In this document: one piece after another, positions 34,076-34,948 of the stretch
How the letters are laid out: each line of letters opens with the position of its first letter
Position numbering within the stretch: the first letter of the stretch is position 1
Source of the DNA: Lachnospiraceae bacterium
Lineage (GTDB): Bacteria; Bacillota; Clostridia; Lachnospirales; Lachnospiraceae
Direction of reading: 5' to 3'
Assembly (NCBI GenBank): GCA_022766245.1
Contig: JALEPL010000028.1
Location: forward strand, 1 to 34,948
DNA length: 34,948 nucleotides
Notes under the pieces: model-generated
The model's input: only the letters and a program-made list of their open reading frames with translations
Databases searched by the model: none
Told to the model about the DNA's origin: nothing
Translations under genes and position numbers: made by a program

Positions 34076-34599
34076 TTGACTTATTTTTCATTTTGTTGCG
34101 TTTAAGTCAAATACATAAGACGACACTATTGACTTAATCTATGAATTTTCTTACGATTTATGCGGAACCGCATAAATCGATTTTGAACAAATATGACTTT
34201 ATTTCTGTTTTCTTGGTTTAAGTCAATTGATAGGCATTTATTAGGCCGGCAATTTTGACTTTATTTCCTTTTTCTTGGTTTAAGTCAATTGATAGTCATT
34301 TACTTTGCCGGCAATTTTGACTTTATTTCGTTTTCCTTGGTTTAGGTCAATTTATAGGCATTTATTAGGCCGGTGGTTTTGACTTTATTTCCTTTTTCTT
34401 GGTTTAGGTCAATTTATAGGCATTTATTAGGCCGGTGGTTTTGACTTTATTTCACATTTCCTTGGTTTAAGTCAATTTATAGGCATTTATTAGGCCGGCA
34501 ATTTTGACTTTATTTCCTTTTTCTTGGTTTAAGTCAATTGATAGTCATTTACTTTGCCGGCAATTTTGACTTTATTTCCTTTTCCTTGGTTTAAGTCAA
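34076..34599. repeat. 62-bp tandem repeat array with internal palindromes
   Basis: From 34195 the sequence GACTTTATTTC recurs at 34195, 34257, 34319, 34381, 34443, 34506 and 34568, a period of 62 bp (once 63). Each unit has TTGACTT and AAGTCAA about 34 bp end to end, then a ~28-bp AT-rich segment ending in GCCGGCAA or GCCGGTGG. Two more diverged units start at 34076 and 34129. The in-between segments fall into a few types, and units two and six are the same. The period is not a multiple of three, so it is non-coding. Confidence 0.93.
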
Positions 34600-34948
34600 A
34601 AAAATATCTTCCGAGAGCTTAATGTGATGCGGCTGGCTGGTAGTTCCTTCGTTAAAAAGATACGCTTCAAAATTTTCCGGCACCCGCCCCATACTATCCC
34701 ACATGAAATTGGCAATGGTTTTATACGCCTGAATCGCATTGGCATCTGAAATGCCCTTAAAGGCATCGGTTTGAAGCTCCCCCTGTTCTCCTCCATTATG
34801 CCAGTTCCGGTAGTCGTAGGCATAGGAGATGATGATGTGGGTAATCGAATAAGCATATGGCTTATTGACATCTTCTAGGAAATGATCCAGTCCGGCAGTG
34901 GCATCACTGTAACCGGGACCACCGTATCCATAGTAAAAAATGGCGCGG
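34591..34948 (-). pseudogene. Fragment of a thioester-domain surface protein, truncated at the repeat array
   Basis: A minus-strand frame enters from the right edge and encodes 118 residues: AIFYYGYGGPGYSD, later HIIISYAYDYRNW, DAFKGISDANAIQAYKTI, and FEAYLFNEG. This fits the thioester domain of Gram-positive surface adhesins, whose members usually go on to further domains and a sorting signal. Here the frame ends with SEDIFLT and a TAA formed by the TTGACTTAA of the last tandem repeat (stop at 34591-34593). The downstream part of the protein is therefore missing. The 5' part, with any signal peptide and thioester cysteine, is outside the window. Confidence 0.5.

Noticed and set aside
34195-34599. 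CRISPR array
   Set aside because: The 34-bp palindrome plus 28-bp segment resembles repeat-spacer geometry, but the in-between segments are nearly the same from unit to unit and there are no cas genes. It is a plain tandem repeat.
34596-34871. 91-codon minus-strand open frame
   Set aside because: It lies in a different frame from the thioester-domain-like fragment, which alone gives a recognisable protein pattern.

Overview
The window looks like the chromosome of a gut Lachnospiraceae (Clostridia, Bacillota). The evidence is strong AGGAGG ribosome sites, low-GC intergenic DNA, M-box and preQ1-I riboswitches, GW-type cell-wall-binding repeats, a thioester-domain adhesin fragment and a remnant of a PD-(D/E)XK transposase-type nuclease. 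This placement is inference from gene content. Almost every gene is on the minus strand; one AraC-type regulator is on plus.

Layout from left to right. 1-3.5 kb: carA-carB, start/stop-overlapped, with a promoter and a possible attenuator in the carA leader. 3.5-5.3 kb: a queuosine-salvage unit made of a promoter, a preQ1-I riboswitch with a terminator, a YhhQ/VUT-family transporter and a small radical-SAM protein resembling QueL (queuine lyase). 5.3-6.6 kb: a DUF4349 lipoprotein gene between two related palindromic elements. 6.6-12.2 kb: hflX, a soluble methyl-accepting protein, an M18 aminopeptidase, a Cof-type HAD phosphatase and a TPR lipoprotein.

12.3-22.5 kb is the most striking block. 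A three-gene operon encodes a winged-helix/LicC/LicA fusion, a second stand-alone LicC, and a BCCT transporter. It lies next to three secreted proteins built from choline-binding-type repeats: a GH73-like glucosaminidase, a GH25 lysozyme and a repeat-only protein. Together they suggest choline uptake, phosphorylation, CDP-choline formation, surface phosphocholine and phosphocholine-anchored wall hydrolases. No LicD-type transferase lies in the window, so the acceptor polymer is unknown.

22.6-31.7 kb: glycogen phosphorylase with its own terminator; a response regulator with a degenerate and a canonical receiver; a large hybrid histidine kinase; an SDR oxidoreductase divergent from an AraC regulator; and a HAD hydrolase. 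31.8-33.1 kb: corA under a complete M-box leader (promoter, aptamer, terminator). 33.2-34.9 kb is decayed or accessory DNA: a truncated nuclease gene, about 570 bp without a convincing gene, a 62-bp tandem repeat array, and a surface-protein gene fragment whose stop codon lies inside the last repeat.

Many start codons were moved inward from the longest possible start because a good ribosome site, promoter or terminator position decides them; each case is noted in the entry.
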